From the NCBI RefSeq assembly GCF_023278565.1, contig NC_064672.1:1674001-1738000 (forward strand): 64,000 nt of DNA, read 5' to 3'. The position numbers and the translations under genes are program-made. Shown here piece after piece: positions 12,012-23,948 of the stretch. The stretch is from Colletotrichum lupini. Its lineage: Eukaryota; Ascomycota; Sordariomycetes; Glomerellales; Glomerellaceae. The notes below the pieces were generated by a model. That model was not told the DNA's origin and searched no databases. It saw nothing but the letters and a program-made list of their open reading frames with translations. Each line of letters begins with the position of its first letter. Position 1 is the first letter of the stretch.

Positions 12012-12977
12012 ATGATGGCAACGTCGGCGGCAGGTTTGGCTTCGATGCCACTGCAGCATAACGTCTGCGTCGTGACGGCGCGGTTGCGGCTGCGGCCCGT
12101 GGAGGCGGGTGATTTACGTGCTATTCATCGGATGAGGTTGGATTCTGAGGTTATGCGGTACATGTATGGCATAACATTTTCTTTCTCTTCTTCTTTTTTT
12201 TTCCTCTTTTTTTTTCGTTTTCGATATATCCCCCCATCTCATCTCATCTCATCCCACCCCATCCCATCCAAATTCCCAGATTTAGGCTTTTTCTTTCGGG
12301 TCATTTCTGTGGCTTCTATATGGCTTCTAGATCGTTTGATCTGACCCAAGATTAGGTCTGATCTGATCTGATGTTAATGCACTGATACCTGACATAGGCC
12401 TGGCGTCGAGACCGTGGTTGTGGCGGAGGAGAGTCGACGGAGTATCGAGAGGGTGCGACTCATGATGAAGGAAGGGGGGTTCTCATTTGCTGTTATGCAA
12501 AGAAATTACCCGACAGATGAACAGACTAAGAAAACCGATAACGACACCGAAGCGAACGAGGTAACGGCGGAGGCAGCCGTGATTGGATTCATCGGCATCA
12601 CGGGCCCGCCGCAGATATTCTACATTTTCCAACGAGCGTCTTGGGGGATGGGGTACGCCACTGAGGCGCTGCGGGCGTTTTTAGGGGCGTATTGGGCTCG
12701 ACGAAGAGGTCCCGACGGGACGGACTGCGGGCCCGACGGCGGACGGAGATCGTCCTCGAGGCCGGAGGACAGCAGTGAGGTAGGAGGAGGAAGATGGCAT
12801 GAACAAGAGGAAGGACGATTTGGGAACGTGTTGGAGGCGCATGTCCATGATGGAAACGTGGGCAGTGAAACGGTGTTACGGAGGTGTGGGTTTGAGTTTG
12901 CGTGGGAGACGGTCACGTCTGCGCATGGACGGGACGATGTTAGGTGTATGGTGTATCGAATAGAGCGGCCGAAATGA
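12012..12977 (+). CDS. GNAT-family (RimJ/RimL-like) N-acetyltransferase
   Basis: Predicted CDS join(12012..12163, 12398..12977), 243 aa. The start is the first of two adjacent ATGs. Exon 1 reads TARLRLRPVEAGDLRAIHRMR and DSEVMRYM, the usual opening of Acetyltransf_3 domains. Exon 2 continues PGVETVVVAEE. It includes VIGFIGITGP, then the acetyl-CoA-binding region RASWGMGYATEALRAF, and ends with HDGNVGSETVLRRCGFEF. All are hallmarks of acetyl-CoA-dependent acetyltransferases of small molecules or protein N-termini. The substrate is unknown. The 234-bp intron (GTATGG..CATAG) contains poly-T runs and CATCT/GATCT short repeats. A low-complexity insert of about 40 residues sits between the acetyl-CoA-binding and final motifs. 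Confidence 0.8.
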
Positions 12978-13391
12978 GAGTCTGATCAGTCACTCGTGTA
13001 AGACGTCGTCACGTAAGGAGGTCACTCAAGCAAATGATGGTCAGGATCAAATGTGTTGGGAGCAGGACGAGAGCGTCTCCAGGGCTCTCTCACTCTCATT
13101 CTGTCTTTTGTCTCTATGTTTTTGTCGTGTCCAGGCGTCATTTATGCCTAGTAAACTTTTCCTCCTGACTTTCTAATACCGAAAACCCATCGTCTATACC
13201 GAAAACGCCGGCCACCAATGCCTCCAGATGTATGTGTATCCCAGGTATACGAATCCCCGTATTTCCCCGTCGTAGACAGTTGTATGAGGGTATCAAAAGT
13301 GATGTAGTGCTGCTGTAAACAAGCTCAGAACATACCTCCCCGAAAAAGAAGACTGAGAAGTCAAGACAGAGGGCTGTGAACATGTGATGAT
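12978..13391. other. Convergent 3' intergenic region
   Basis: This lies between the ends of the acetyltransferase (plus) and the helicase (minus). It is expected to hold both 3' UTRs. No other feature seen. Confidence 0.5.
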
Positions 13392-15146
13392 CTAGAAACG
13401 TCCACCACGTCTTCCACCGCCGCGGCCACCACCACCGCCTCCACCACCACCTCCACGGCCGCCAGAGCCAGCGGGACGGCCTTCGCCACCACCGCCCCCG
13501 CCGCCGCGGTGTCCGTGACGGCTCTTGGGCGCGTCAGGAATAACAACCAGGCCTCTGGTTCCACGGAGACCCATCTTGCCAATGGTGCTCTTCTGAATCG
13601 CGGGCGTCTCGGCGCAGGCAAGCGCGTCACGGGCAAAAGTGTTACCCTCAGCAACGAGCTGATCCTTGTCCCACTTGAGGGGCTTCATCCAGTTCTTGTA
13701 GTAGCCAAGCCAAGCCTGGTAGATCTTGGCCTTTTGCGCCTCGTCGATGCGCTGCTCTGCAATGTCGTACACCGCCTCAGCGGATGAGAGGTCGGCGGGA
13801 CGGGGCTGGAAAGTGATCTCCTTGAGGGTCCATTGCGGAAAGAACCCCTCGACCTCGGCAACAATGAAGATGCCCCGGCCCTCTGCACCCGCGCGGGCGG
13901 TACGGCCGAGACGGTGAATGTAGGACTCCTTATCGGCGGGGATGCCGACTTGGAACACGGATGTGACTCCGGGGAAATCCATGCCGCGGGCAATAACGTC
14001 TGTGGCAACGAGAATGCCTGACTTGGAGTCGCGGTAGTCGTTGGTGGTCTTTGTACGCTTGCTCTGTGAGATACGCGAGTGCAGAACGGCGGTGGGCGGC
14101 ATGCCGGGCACGTTGCTGAGGACGTCACCGTAGAAGTCGGCAAGCGCGGCCGTTGGGGCGAAGATGATGGCCTTGAAAGTTTCGGGGCCGACGTGCGCAG
14201 CCTCCTCGCGGATAGCACCGACCATGGCCGGCGCAACGGCAGCGAAGGTGGGCACTTTGATGAGGTGCTGGGGCACGCGCTCGTGAGTGTTTGCCTCGCC
14301 AGCCGGGATGGTCGAAATGAACTTGTAGCCCTGGGAAAGGACGAGGCCAGCAACCTGCTCGACGTGGGAGGCAATGGTGGCGGAGAAGAGCATGCCCTGG
14401 CGGTTGGTCTTTGTCTTATCGGGAAGAGCGCGGACAATATCCTTCAGGGCGGGCATGAAACCCATATCGAGGAGGCGGTCGGCTTCGTCGAGGACGAGAG
14501 TGTCGAGATGGCGGAAGGCGTCCTTGATGTACTCGTTGGACATGTGATCGATGAGACGACCGGGAGTGGCGATGAGGATATCACAGCCATTGAGAATCTG
14601 CTTCTCCTCGCGGTCCTTGTTGGTGCCACCGATGGCGATGCATACGCGGTACTGCTTGAGGCGCTGGAGGAGGGCCTCAGCCTCCTTGGCGATCTGCATG
14701 GCAAGCTCGCGGGTCGGGGAGATGACGAGCAGAGAGATTCCGGCGCCGCGGCCGCGGTTGTTCGTGATGAGGGTCTGTATGGCGGGGAGGAGGAAGGCGA
14801 TCGTCTTGCCCGTGCCGGTCTTCGCCTGGACGAGGCAATCGCCGCGCTTCGGAGGGAGGAGCTCGCCCAGGGTAGCGGCCTGAACGGGCATCATGTGGTC
14901 GAACTTGAGATCTTGGGTGATGGCCTGAACCAGAGACTGGTCAACGCCGACCATATCGGCGAATCTCGGTGTATCTTGGGGGACAGGCTCGGTGAGAGGC
15001 GGCGCCGTTGCTTGGGCGGCTGCTGTTGCTGATGCTACCGGGGCCGACGCGGGCTGGCCCGATCTGGGAGACTCGTTGTACGGCGCATCGCGGCGGTCGC
15101 GTCGGGGACCGCGCTTCTGGTTCGAGCCTCTTCCTCTGCGATCCAT
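13392..15146 (-). CDS. DEAD-box ATP-dependent RNA helicase, Mss116-like
   Basis: Single-exon CDS, 584 aa, starting at the CAT at 15144-15146. It has all core motifs in order: AKTGTGKT (motif I, about residue 110), PTRELA, GG, TPGR, DEAD followed by RLLDMGF (about 220), SAT, then in the second RecA domain ATDVIARGMDFP and HRLGRTAR. Such proteins use ATP to unwind or remodel RNA duplexes. The arrangement and the C-terminal extension recall the Mss116/CYT-19 group, which act on mitochondrial introns. The N-terminus here is only a short Arg/Lys-rich stretch, so a mitochondrial location is unproven, or a 5' exon is missed. The protein ends in a Gly/Arg-rich RGG-type tail that likely binds RNA. Confidence 0.9.
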   Translation of the reverse strand: MDRRGRGSNQKRGPRRDRRDAPYNESPRSGQPASAPVASATAAAQATAPPLTEPVPQDTPRFADMVGVDQSLVQAITQDLKFDHMMPVQAATLGELLPPKRGDCLVQAKTGTGKTIAFLLPAIQTLITNNRGRGAGISLLVISPTRELAMQIAKEAEALLQRLKQYRVCIAIGGTNKDREEKQILNGCDILIATPGRLIDHMSNEYIKDAFRHLDTLVLDEADRLLDMGFMPALKDIVRALPDKTKTNRQGMLFSATIASHVEQVAGLVLSQGYKFISTIPAGEANTHERVPQHLIKVPTFAAVAPAMVGAIREEAAHVGPETFKAIIFAPTAALADFYGDVLSNVPGMPPTAVLHSRISQSKRTKTTNDYRDSKSGILVATDVIARGMDFPGVTSVFQVGIPADKESYIHRLGRTARAGAEGRGIFIVAEVEGFFPQWTLKEITFQPRPADLSSAEAVYDIAEQRIDEAQKAKIYQAWLGYYKNWMKPLKWDKDQLVAEGNTFARDALACAETPAIQKSTIGKMGLRGTRGLVVIPDAPKSRHGHRGGGGGGGEGRPAGSGGRGGGGGGGGGGRGGGRRGGRF

Positions 15147-16360
15147 GATGTCGTACTTTGGGGAGCTCTTTGATTTCTGTCCTCAAACGGCGAAGATTCG
15201 TAGGTGCCGTGGTGAAGAGGGAGTGATGTTGATTGGAAAATTTCCTGGAACAAGCAGGGACCTGACGAAACTGCGCTCAGCTAAGCCTAGCGTATCACTG
15301 ATAAGCAATTGCAGAAAAAGCGATAAGAATTTAGGGGTCCTGCGCATTTGCTCACACCGCTCGGCCCGCTCTGCCCCTCCCCCGCTTAGATCGAGTTCTT
15401 TGCCTTACCTAAGCATCTATCTTCTCCTGCTCCCTCACCGTTCATCAGGGAATGTACAGGCGATTTGCATCGCGATGACTGACCACCATGAGGAATCAGG
15501 ACATTGGGCTCCTTCACGCCAGTCTTTACTTAATTCAAGTTTCTTCAGCAGATACTTGATAAGAGAGGGACAGCAAGGGCATAGGGCTATGTTTGTTGAC
15601 AGCCTGACGTTGCCCATGGCTTCACCCGGACTGGGTTGATGTCGTGGTCAGGTCTGAACCATAAGGTGGAACCAGAGTACGGAATATATCCTGTCGTGAG
15701 ATTTCATCCAAATGGTTTGATCCTAGTGGCGACTTATTGAGCTAGCATCATATCCAAGCTATCCGTACGTGGGCTCTATCAAGTGGCCAAAGTCAGACGT
15801 TGGGGCTTTTTTGTGTACTTGGGCATGCTGGAGGCAGGGCAATTTATTTGAAGACATGTTGAACAAGCAATTAGTTTGGCAACGCCGCACGAATGCCGTT
15901 CAGCTCGAGCCACATATGCATGCCGGATTTCGCTACCCCTTTGGTGTGAGATGCACAGCCCATTGAGAGCCTGGCCTCAACCATCGTCCTATAAGCATGG
16001 CAAGCAGTAAGGTATGGCATGCCTACGTCAACAGCATAATTGGCTTCTTACTGGCTCGAGAGAATACAGTGATCTTACTCGTGAGCTAAGGTGGCGTTCT
16101 AGGTCACACAATCTGTCATACCACGGCACAATACAAATCTATGCCTGACGAGTTAGCCGCGGCCTATCACTTGGCAAGGCGAACGAGGGACCAATAGGCT
16201 CAGGCGACTACACACTCATAAGCCCGACACCTCCCCTTCTACGTCTGCTCTGAAAGTGTTCCTGCTTTTGCTGCCTGGAAGCGATAGCCTCGGGAACTAG
16301 ATTCGCATCTTACATTTACCTCCAATCTGCGGATGAGGGCAGCACTCTTTCTCCTAGTCC
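15147..16360. other. Intergenic region
   Basis: It holds the promoter side of the helicase gene and unannotated DNA. A plus-strand frame at 14992-15639 runs out of the antisense of the helicase and has no recognisable domain. No gene is supported. Confidence 0.45.
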
Positions 16361-16930
16361 ATGTATACTACATTATCGAAAAGATTGAGTTGGAAGCCGA
16401 GACCAAACGATGCGTCAACTGAAAAAGACCCAAAGCAGACACTCACACAAAGATTTTCCTTCAAAAGCCAGAGAAGACAGTCATCATTCAAGTCACTATC
16501 ACAACAACCAAAGGAATGGGTTGTAGATCAGGTCCCAGCGTACAACCTGAGAGAGTCCGAGCTACGGCAATGGCTTATCAATCATTTCAGAGTAGAAGGA
16601 GCTGAAGCAAGGTTAAGTCAAGAATTGGTTCGTTTTGCTGGATGATTCCAAGATCGAACATCAAAAGTGTCTTCTGCTAACGAAGAACCAAAGCCTTTAC
16701 ATTCGGACTCGTACATTTTCCGTATCCCCAAAAGGCTGTCAGAGGTAAGTGTAAATTCTGGTGTCATTAAGTCTCCAACGGAAATTAGAATAAGCTATCC
16801 AGAGCATGCAACTGATTATCCTATTTTGCAGAAGGACAAACAAGATATTGATACACTGAGAGAAACGGACGAGTGCGACCGAGCAAGACAGGAGACGAGG
16901 GAGAGGTACACCCCTGACCCAGAGTCATAG
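16361..16930 (+). pseudogene. Short frame with one in-frame TGA, unrecognised
   Basis: A single reading phase from ATG 16361 to TAG 16930 is open for 190 codons except for a TGA at 16643-16645. Both halves have coherent composition. The first is basic and Ser/Gln-rich and ends in WVVDQVPAYNLRESELRQW; the second includes SYIFRIPKRLSEV. A PAY..L..EL..W segment followed by a Y.FR.P..L segment looks like an N-terminal module I associate loosely with fungal CorA-like proteins such as the one encoded just downstream. This is a weak recollection, not a proven match. The TGA could come from CGA by one C-to-T change, or a very short intron might remove it. It may be a decayed paralogue or an extra 5' part of the next gene. 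Confidence 0.35.
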
Positions 16931-17430
16931 CAGATAATGGTGGGAGGGCTCTCAGAGAGAATGCATGCCAGTGGGCACAACAAAATATCGCTGGGTCTAG
17001 GAGATGGTGTGAGGGTATGCAGAACCACACATAGATCCTAAGCTCTGATTGGTATACAGTACATAATATTGAATATGTGCATGTATGTGGCTTCGTGATT
17101 TACTCCGCTTGGTGAGCCCGGCGTGGGCGGTGTGAGCAGGACTGCATTTTCCGAGAGCCTGCTTCTTGTGGAACAGGCCGGAACAGAGGTCGAAAGATGC
17201 ATGTGGGTAGGTGGTCCACGCAACTGTCCCTCAAAAGCACTGCCCGCCGGACAGACTCATTAGGTCACTAGCTCGGTTCATATTTGCCAGAACTTTAAAC
17301 CTTTCTCTCAGTCAATTGTCTCCTGTGCAATTCGGGGATGTTCTACAGGCACCCCACTCATCTGAGTACTCCTTTCGAGTAAAAACATCACGCTTTGGAT
17401 CCGATCACGCACAAGTCATGTTACGGGAGA

Positions 17431-19329
17431 ATGGCGACCTCAAATGCGCTTCCACATGAGTTTGAGCAGTCATATCTGGAACTGACTGCATTCCCCCGCA
17501 ACCATATCGAGGCCAAATCGTACGGAGATGCCATCTTGAAGGGTTATCATGAGAGACTGTCAGATGGCGAAAGGCTCATGTTCTTGCAAGACGAGGACAA
17601 AATAAAAGTACCGATACGCGACATCTCAGCCGACGGAAGTGTTACCAAAGTCAACGTTCTTAATGATGATCAGCTGAAAGACCTTCTTGGTCATGTTCCG
17701 CAAGACCCAATGCAAAACCTGGTTAATGGCTCAAATAGGCCTCTGGCCCAGGTATCGATTCGTGTTCAAAAAGATGCAAAGTGCCGTTTCGTGTGGGTCC
17801 CCTTCAAACTTTCAATACTCCTATCCTTGTTCCCCTTTTTACTTATGGTAGGTAGGCACGTATAACTAATCATGGATGTCTACTTCAGATTCCTCATCAC
17901 AAAAAGCGCGGTAGCGCCCCTAGAGCTATCAGGGACAATGCTACGGCGTTTGCTAACGCACTACCAAGTCATGCCCCAGTTCCTGGACTTCATATGTCTA
18001 TATGGGTCATCAGACACTGAGGATAATGGTCTGCGATTCAGCGGCTTCAAAAGCGCGAAGGTGCTCAAAAACCCAACGCCAGCAATGTGTATTCCACAAA
18101 TGGATCGGAGTGGCAGAGCCTTCCAGCTATGCTACAACCTCAAGGTAACTAGGTGGGGAGAAGTGGATAATACCATGAGTTGGACTATCGAGCAGTATGC
18201 CGTATATCATCGCTTCGACGTCGGTACCGGCGTTCAAGTCTGGATGATTGGTGACCCCCATGCTGAGATAAAGGAGCGTGTAGGTGAGATGTTTCGCGAA
18301 AGGGGCGCGCACCAGTCGAAGTTTGACACCATCGACCACGCCTTAGGATCTTCCCTTGAGACGCACTTGGCACTTGCAGCATGGGTCACGTCTCAATGGA
18401 AGCGTGCCGTACTTGATCTTGGCAAGATCATACATGATCTGGTAAAACGCTACACAGTATTCCTCACCTGGGTCACGCAAAGACATCTAACTCTAAGGTA
18501 TAGAACCTGGAAATTGCCTATATCGAAGCCACTTTTGACCGGGAAAACCAGAGTTCGGCCACTTTAGGGGAGGTGCAAAAGTGGGAGGACAAAACCAATG
18601 AAACCGCAATAATAATGGCGTTCAACGTCAACGTCTTGAAGCTGTTTAGAGAATTCTATAAAGGGCTCGTTCACGATGAAAACTTTCCTAATAGAGAGAG
18701 GTGGGCCTGCCAACAAGAGGTTCATAAGTTTGCATCCCAAGTCGATGAGGTCATTGATGAGGCCGAGATGCTTGCCTCGATGGCGACAGGGCTGGCGAAA
18801 GTCGTAGCTCGCAAGAAAGCATCGGCAAGTGATCCAAATACGAGATCAACTTACTGTTACGAGTCATCCTAACAGCCTTCACTTTGCAGTTCATCCAATT
18901 CCTTCAGGGACAAACTGCCGCTGTTGCGTACGAGTTGAACATCAAAATGTTCGAGCAAGCGAATCAAAGCGCTACTGAGGCAATCGCAATGCGGATAATC
19001 ACCGTCGTTACTTTGATATATCTTCCTGCAACTTTCTCCAGTGTAAGTTCGTTGACCTCTGGGACCTGATCATCATCTGGCCAGGTCTGACGTCGTGCCT
19101 CAAATCGCTAACCTAATGTAACACTATAAAGACATTCTTTAGCACGGATATTGTCAAATATCAAGATGGCGAAAGCTTTTCCTGGCTTGCTCTGACTAGG
19201 TTCATGCAAGTCACCGTTCCCCTCATGTTTCTGACATTCCTCATCGCTGGAGGCTGGTTTTGGGTCGAGTCGAAAAAGAGATCTTCCCCAACTCGAAGTT
19301 CGGAGAAGCGAGACAGCACGGATGAATAG
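17431..19329 (+). CDS. CorA-like (MIT-superfamily) membrane protein
   Basis: Predicted CDS join(17431..17792, 17889..18441, 18504..18824, 18890..19042, 19132..19329), 528 aa; every junction keeps frame. The N-terminal 400 residues are soluble and include YHRFDVGTGVQVWMIGDP. They end in a long helical stretch (VHKFASQVDEVIDEAEMLASMA). Two transmembrane helices close the protein (RIITVVTLIYLPATFSS.., then FMQVTVPLMFLTFLIAGGWFW), followed by a short basic tail. This is the usual shape of fungal CorA-like Mg2+-transporter-domain proteins. The canonical GMN selectivity motif after the first helix is absent, being replaced around YLPATFSSTFF, so metal transport is not assured. Intron 3 is GC-AG (see 18825-18889). 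The start choice is by context; an upstream interrupted frame might be related. Confidence 0.83.
18825..18889 (+). other. GC-AG intron in the CorA-like gene
   Basis: The donor is G|GCAAGT with the branch word CCTAAC and acceptor TTTGCAG. Removing these 65 bp joins ARKKAS to FIQFLQGQ in frame, while reading through meets a stop at the TAA at 18870-18872. No GT donor nearby preserves the frame. Confidence 0.75.
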
Positions 19330-20248
19330 CTAGGCTCTTTTTCGATTCTATCAAGGTGTCTTCCCGGCGTTAAAGAAGTTCTACAAGACCCTGATCACCA
19401 TGGCGTCGTATCATATTCGGGCAATTGGCTCAGAGGGGGTCTAAATAGTGAGCTGCTCTTGTTCCGCAAGTTGACTGTGGGGTATTCCATCAGACGCAAT
19501 GCCTTTACACATAGACGGCAACCCAATAGTACGTGCAAGAACATCTCGATTATCTAGTACACCACAAAGAGAAGTAAGAGGAAGGGCTTGAGAGAGGAAG
19601 CTCACAACCTGCCTAGTGCAAGCAAGGGCCAGAGCGAACAGCTGAGGCATTTGTGACTAAGGCGATACTACTGTCAAATCGCTAGGATTCAAGTATAGAA
19701 GAAGGTGGACCGCAAGTCACATATCATTATATTGTCTTCGGGTTCGAGGATGTGAAGCACAGCCAGTGGAACAAATCCCACTTCAGTCAATGGTGTCTGA
19801 CTCGCTCCGTATAAACTTGGTTGGCAATCATCTATTACTGCCAGAAGAAGCGTCTGGATATGGCGAAGAAAACAAGTAGAAGCGCATAAAAGCTTAGAAG
19901 AAATACCTGGATATCTGATGGAATGGTCAAAAATTTTCGCGCTCGTCGATTGCAAACAAGTACCATTGACTGGGAGTGGAAAGTTGGAGACGGGATGTTT
20001 ATCGCCTCCCGACGTGCCTGGACCTTGATTACGGTACCTACCTAGGTAGTGGCCCGGAAGGACTGTGCTGATAAGGGGCGGGCGTTCTTTACTAATAACT
20101 GCCGGAACGCCCCTCTTCCCAACAGGACTCGGAACCATTCCTTTACATCATCACCACAGCACACACCCACCGATTCCGACTGACCTCATCTGTTCCGCGG
20201 GCCTATGACCGCGCCCCCAGTTGCAACACTGTAAGCGAAGAGGGCAAC
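19330..20248. other. Intergenic region
   Basis: No gene supported. A 149-codon minus-strand frame (19689-20138) has no domain, start context or splice support. The last about 100 bases before 20249 are the 5' leader of the next regulator. Confidence 0.4.
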
Positions 20249-22829
20249 ATGGGTCCGGACGCGGACGCAGCAGAGGCCGTGACGCCGCCGTCGACGGCCG
20301 CGGGATCCGCATCGGTACAGAAGCGTCCTGCCCCTGCGTCTGCATCTGCCGAGGTGCAGCGGTCCAAGAGGGCCAAGTACACCCCCGTCGCCTGGTAAGG
20401 AAAGACATCCAATCCACACCGTCGGTGAGGTGACCATCGCGTCGGAAAGACATGTCGCTGACAGAGTTTGACCGGGAAAAAGCAACGAGTGCAAGAAGCG
20501 GAAGCTCAAGTGTATTAAGGAAGATCACCAGGCCGTGTGCCGGCGATGTCTCTCCAATGGCGCCGAATGTATCTTCATTCCTGGCCCGCAGCAGACGCCG
20601 CTGAGAGATCGCGAGGTCACCAACGAGAGAGATGAATCTATCAACCCGTATGAAGCACTCCCATGTTCCGACCACCGATCCAGTAGACTAATGGTCGTGA
20701 CAGCTCACAATACAAGAACCTGAGCGACGAGGTGGCAACTCTGCGAGAGCAGGTCGCCAGCCTAACCTCGTCCCTCCGAGAGCTCACCGGAAAGATCACA
20801 CAGATCAACACCCGGTCGCCCGCCGCCCTCGGCGGTCCGCAACATCCAAGTCCTCTGTACACGAGCGAATCCAACCGGAGGCCAAGCGAACCGAGAGAAC
20901 CGCAGTTCGTCGGCCCTACCAGGTCAGCCTTCAGCCTTCGCATCGCGGAGTCCTCGCTCTCCCGCGTGCACATCCAGACGCGCGATGCGTCGCCAACGAG
21001 CAGATCCGCATCGCCGGCCGCCTCTGCGAGGGCGGTTTCCGAAACCTCAGACCACCCCGCCTCGCATTCGGCATCGCAAAAGGACCTGGATTGTCTTTTG
21101 ACGTTCGAGGCTGACGAGGTTTTTCGGCTCCTTGATGTCTATCAGGATGACGTTGAGTCTGTGTACCCATTCACCAATATGAACGATGTCTCTGCCAACT
21201 TGCCGCATATCCTCGACTTTGTGAGAGCCCAGCAGAACCCGACGGCGGGCGCAGACTCGATCTCTGCCGGGGATCGACCAAAAATTGAGCTCAAGGATGT
21301 CCAGATTGTCAAAGTAGCGATTGCTACCTCTATAGTGATGGAGGCTCAAGGCCAGAATGCCATAAGTACGAAGCTGGTAGATGCGGTGGAGCCGATCGTG
21401 TGTCGTGTGTCTGGCGAAGCCTTTATCGACCTGAAAGAGCTCCAGATCATGACTATGCTAGTGAGTTCTGCGTCTCCTGCGACCTGGTTCAAGTGGCCAC
21501 TGGGGCCTTCAATCCTTTGCTGACTCAACATCAGAGCATCTACTGGTTCCACTGCGGCGAGGAGTTACTGGCATGGAGATCGATCGGCATCTCTGGGCGG
21601 GAAGTATTGGAAATCGGTCTGCATCGTCGCGCGATCCTCCTTGAGAACTTCAAGGATCCCAAAGAGAGGGACCTAGCTCTGCGATGCTTCTGGTGTGTCT
21701 ACGTACTAGATCGCCGATGGAGCTTCGGCACGAGTCTGTCTTTTGGGCTCATCGATCGTGACATCGATCCTGAGTTACCAGAGCCGGTAAGTTCCCCCAT
21801 TGTTTGATCAATCTTTCTTGCAGACAAAGGTACTGACTATGGTCGATCAAGGGGGACGAGTATCCTTACCTGAGGTGTATGGTTGCCTATGGCAGGCTTT
21901 GTTCGAAAGTCTGGGAGGCGCTGCCGCCCTTCGAGTCACCATCACAATTCATCCCCAAGGATACGGTGGCGTTCCTCGACTTCATGACACTGAACTGGCT
22001 CAATTCGATACCGGAAGATTTGCAGCTTCGGCACCCAAGGCTAGGCCTTGCTCCCAGGATCCAGCCCCGCAGCGTGCATCGCCTCCGTACTCTGCTCTAC
22101 CTGCGAGGGAACCACATGCGCACGCTCATCCACCGCCACCACGTTCTGAGCACCGCCAGTATCAAAGCAGACATGCAGAGCGCGAAGCTCGTCACCGAGA
22201 TTGCTCTTGACACGATACAAGTACTTGTCCACTTGAACGAGACGAGCGACATCTATGCGCGGCAGCAGCACGCTTTCAACTACTTCTTGATGAGCGCCTT
22301 GGCGGTGATCCTCCTGGCTGTGTGTCACGCACCGGGTGTCTTTACTGAACCTTGCAAGGAGAAGTTCTTGAAAGCTGTACAGCTGGTGAAGGGGTTCTCG
22401 CGCCACGGGCATGCCAGTCGGAGGCTGTGGAAGACGATTCGAGGGCTCATGCCGAGCATCAAGTCGTTGGGCCTGCGCAGTGACCCTGAGAAGGGCGACG
22501 TACCCCAGCTAGTCGACAATGGGGAGACAGATCCGAATGAGGGCCATGTCGACGGATCGGAGCAGACTGTCGGTCAAAGCGAGCGCGATGGGAGGAGGAC
22601 GGAAGCCACGTGGGATGCATACGAGGCTGGCCCGCCGACAGCAAGCTCTATGCCGGACATGTTCAACATGGGCAATGACCTCATGAACCTCTTCGACGCT
22701 TTCGGGCAAGCGAATTCTGGGCACCCGGCGCCTTCAGACTTTCCTTTCCTGTCGGCTTCTTTGGAGGGAATGATCAGGGGATGTCACTTGGAGATCCGGA
22801 AGAGATCTCACGGAGGTTTCAGGGACTAA
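20249..22829 (+). CDS. Zn2Cys6 transcription factor with fungal_trans domain
   Basis: Predicted CDS join(20249..20394, 20483..20647, 20704..21460, 21535..21786, 21852..22829), 765 aa. Intron 1 interrupts the codon of the first zinc-binding Cys: TG + C restores VACNEC. The cluster then reads CX2CX6CX8CX2CX6C (KKRKLKC.., CRRCLSNGAEC). A heptad segment YKNLSDEVATLREQVASLTSSL follows as a likely coiled-coil dimerisation element. The fungal transcription factor domain runs through ELLAWRSIGISGREVLEIGLH and RCFWCVYVLDRRWSFGTSLSF. Introns are 56-88 bp with GT-AG ends and branch CTGAC or CTAAT. It ends 80 bp from the convergent permease remnant, so it is a candidate local regulator, though that is only inference from position. 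Confidence 0.87.
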
Positions 22830-22909
22830 TTTGATACACAATCATAAGAGACCTAAGGTTCCATCGATTTCCGTCTTTTCAAATTTCAACTATTCCTTCT
22901 CGCATATTT

Positions 22910-23948
22910 CTAAACTACAACTTCCGTGTGAACGGAGACGCCAGTCACAACGTTATCAACAGCGGGTACCTCGAACTTCTTCCGCCCAAATGAGATGTAG
23001 TAGAACACGCCAAAGGCCAGCCACCCAGCCATTACAACAATCGAATAGTTCATGTTCTGCGGGGTAACGGGCATCGCCGAGGGGAAGGTGCTGAAGATGA
23101 TCACCACAGTCATCCAGATCAGACTGATGACATTCAAGATGGGGCCCAAGGCGGGACCAAGCTTGAAGGGGCCGAAGTCGGAACGGCTCAAGTTCTTCCT
23201 GCCGTGCACCAGCATGTACACGATGGGGATGATGTAGCTAAGGTACATCCCGATGATAGCCATGGACAGAATAGCGTTGAACGCGGTTGTGTTGCCGAGG
23301 TAGATGAATCCAAGCAACATCTGGAGAACCGTGACGAGAACGACGGAGTGGACGGGGATCTGCTGGCGCTGATTGACCTTGCTGAGGTAATGATCATACG
23401 GCGTGGCCTTGTCTCGGGCGAAAGCCCACAGCGTTCGTGAGGTGGACGTGATGCCGGCGACGGTGGCGGCAATGGCGGTGAGGATGATCATGAGGGACAT
23501 GAAGGTCGCGCCGCCGTAGGACTTTGTCACGTCCATGAAGATTTGCATAAAGGGAAACCCTGTCGGGGTTGAGAGGAGGGCTTCGAGGGGACCGGTGCAG
23601 AAGAGGAGGACGGTGCCGTAGACGAGGCCCATGATGCCGTTGACGACGACGCTGCCGACCATGGCGATTGGGACGTTGCGGCTGGCGTTGGGCATTTCCT
23701 CGGCCAAGTGGCAGGCGGCGTCGTAACTGTGTAGATGTGTCAGCGCTTGTAGAGCGGTATGAGGAGGTGGTGAGCGTACCCGAGGAAGGGATAGACGGCG
23801 CTGATGAGTCCGACGAGCCATGAGACGCCATCACTCTCCCAACCACTGGAGTTGACGAATTCAGTAAAGACGAACGAGGCCGAGTTCTTGGGTGCCATGA
23901 CGCCTAGCACTATTAAGATAGAGAGGAAACCGACGACGTAGAGGACAT
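22910..23948 (-). pseudogene. 5'-truncated amino-acid/GABA/choline-type permease (APC family)
   Basis: Remaining CDS complement(join(22910..23726, 23780..23948)). The 53-bp intron (GTACGC..CACAG) joins VYPFLG to YDAACHLAEEMPNASRNVP, the signature loop of fungal amino-acid, GABA and choline permeases of the APC superfamily. About 330 residues with several transmembrane helices and the normal C-terminus remain. The upstream end reads NVLYVVGFLSILIVLGVMAP and stops dead at the first base of the Ty3/gypsy LTR at 23949. Roughly the first 200 or more residues, with the promoter, are missing. The rest is not RIP-mutated and shows no stops, so the truncation is probably recent or the copy is under little decay. 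It can hardly function as it stands. Confidence 0.85.

Noticed and set aside
14079..15032. 317-codon plus-strand frame antisense to the helicase
   Set aside because: No domain; same cause as above, as the DEAD-box motifs lie on the minus strand.
19689..20138. 149-codon minus-strand frame
   Set aside because: No recognisable motif or start context; overlaps the leader region of the next gene.
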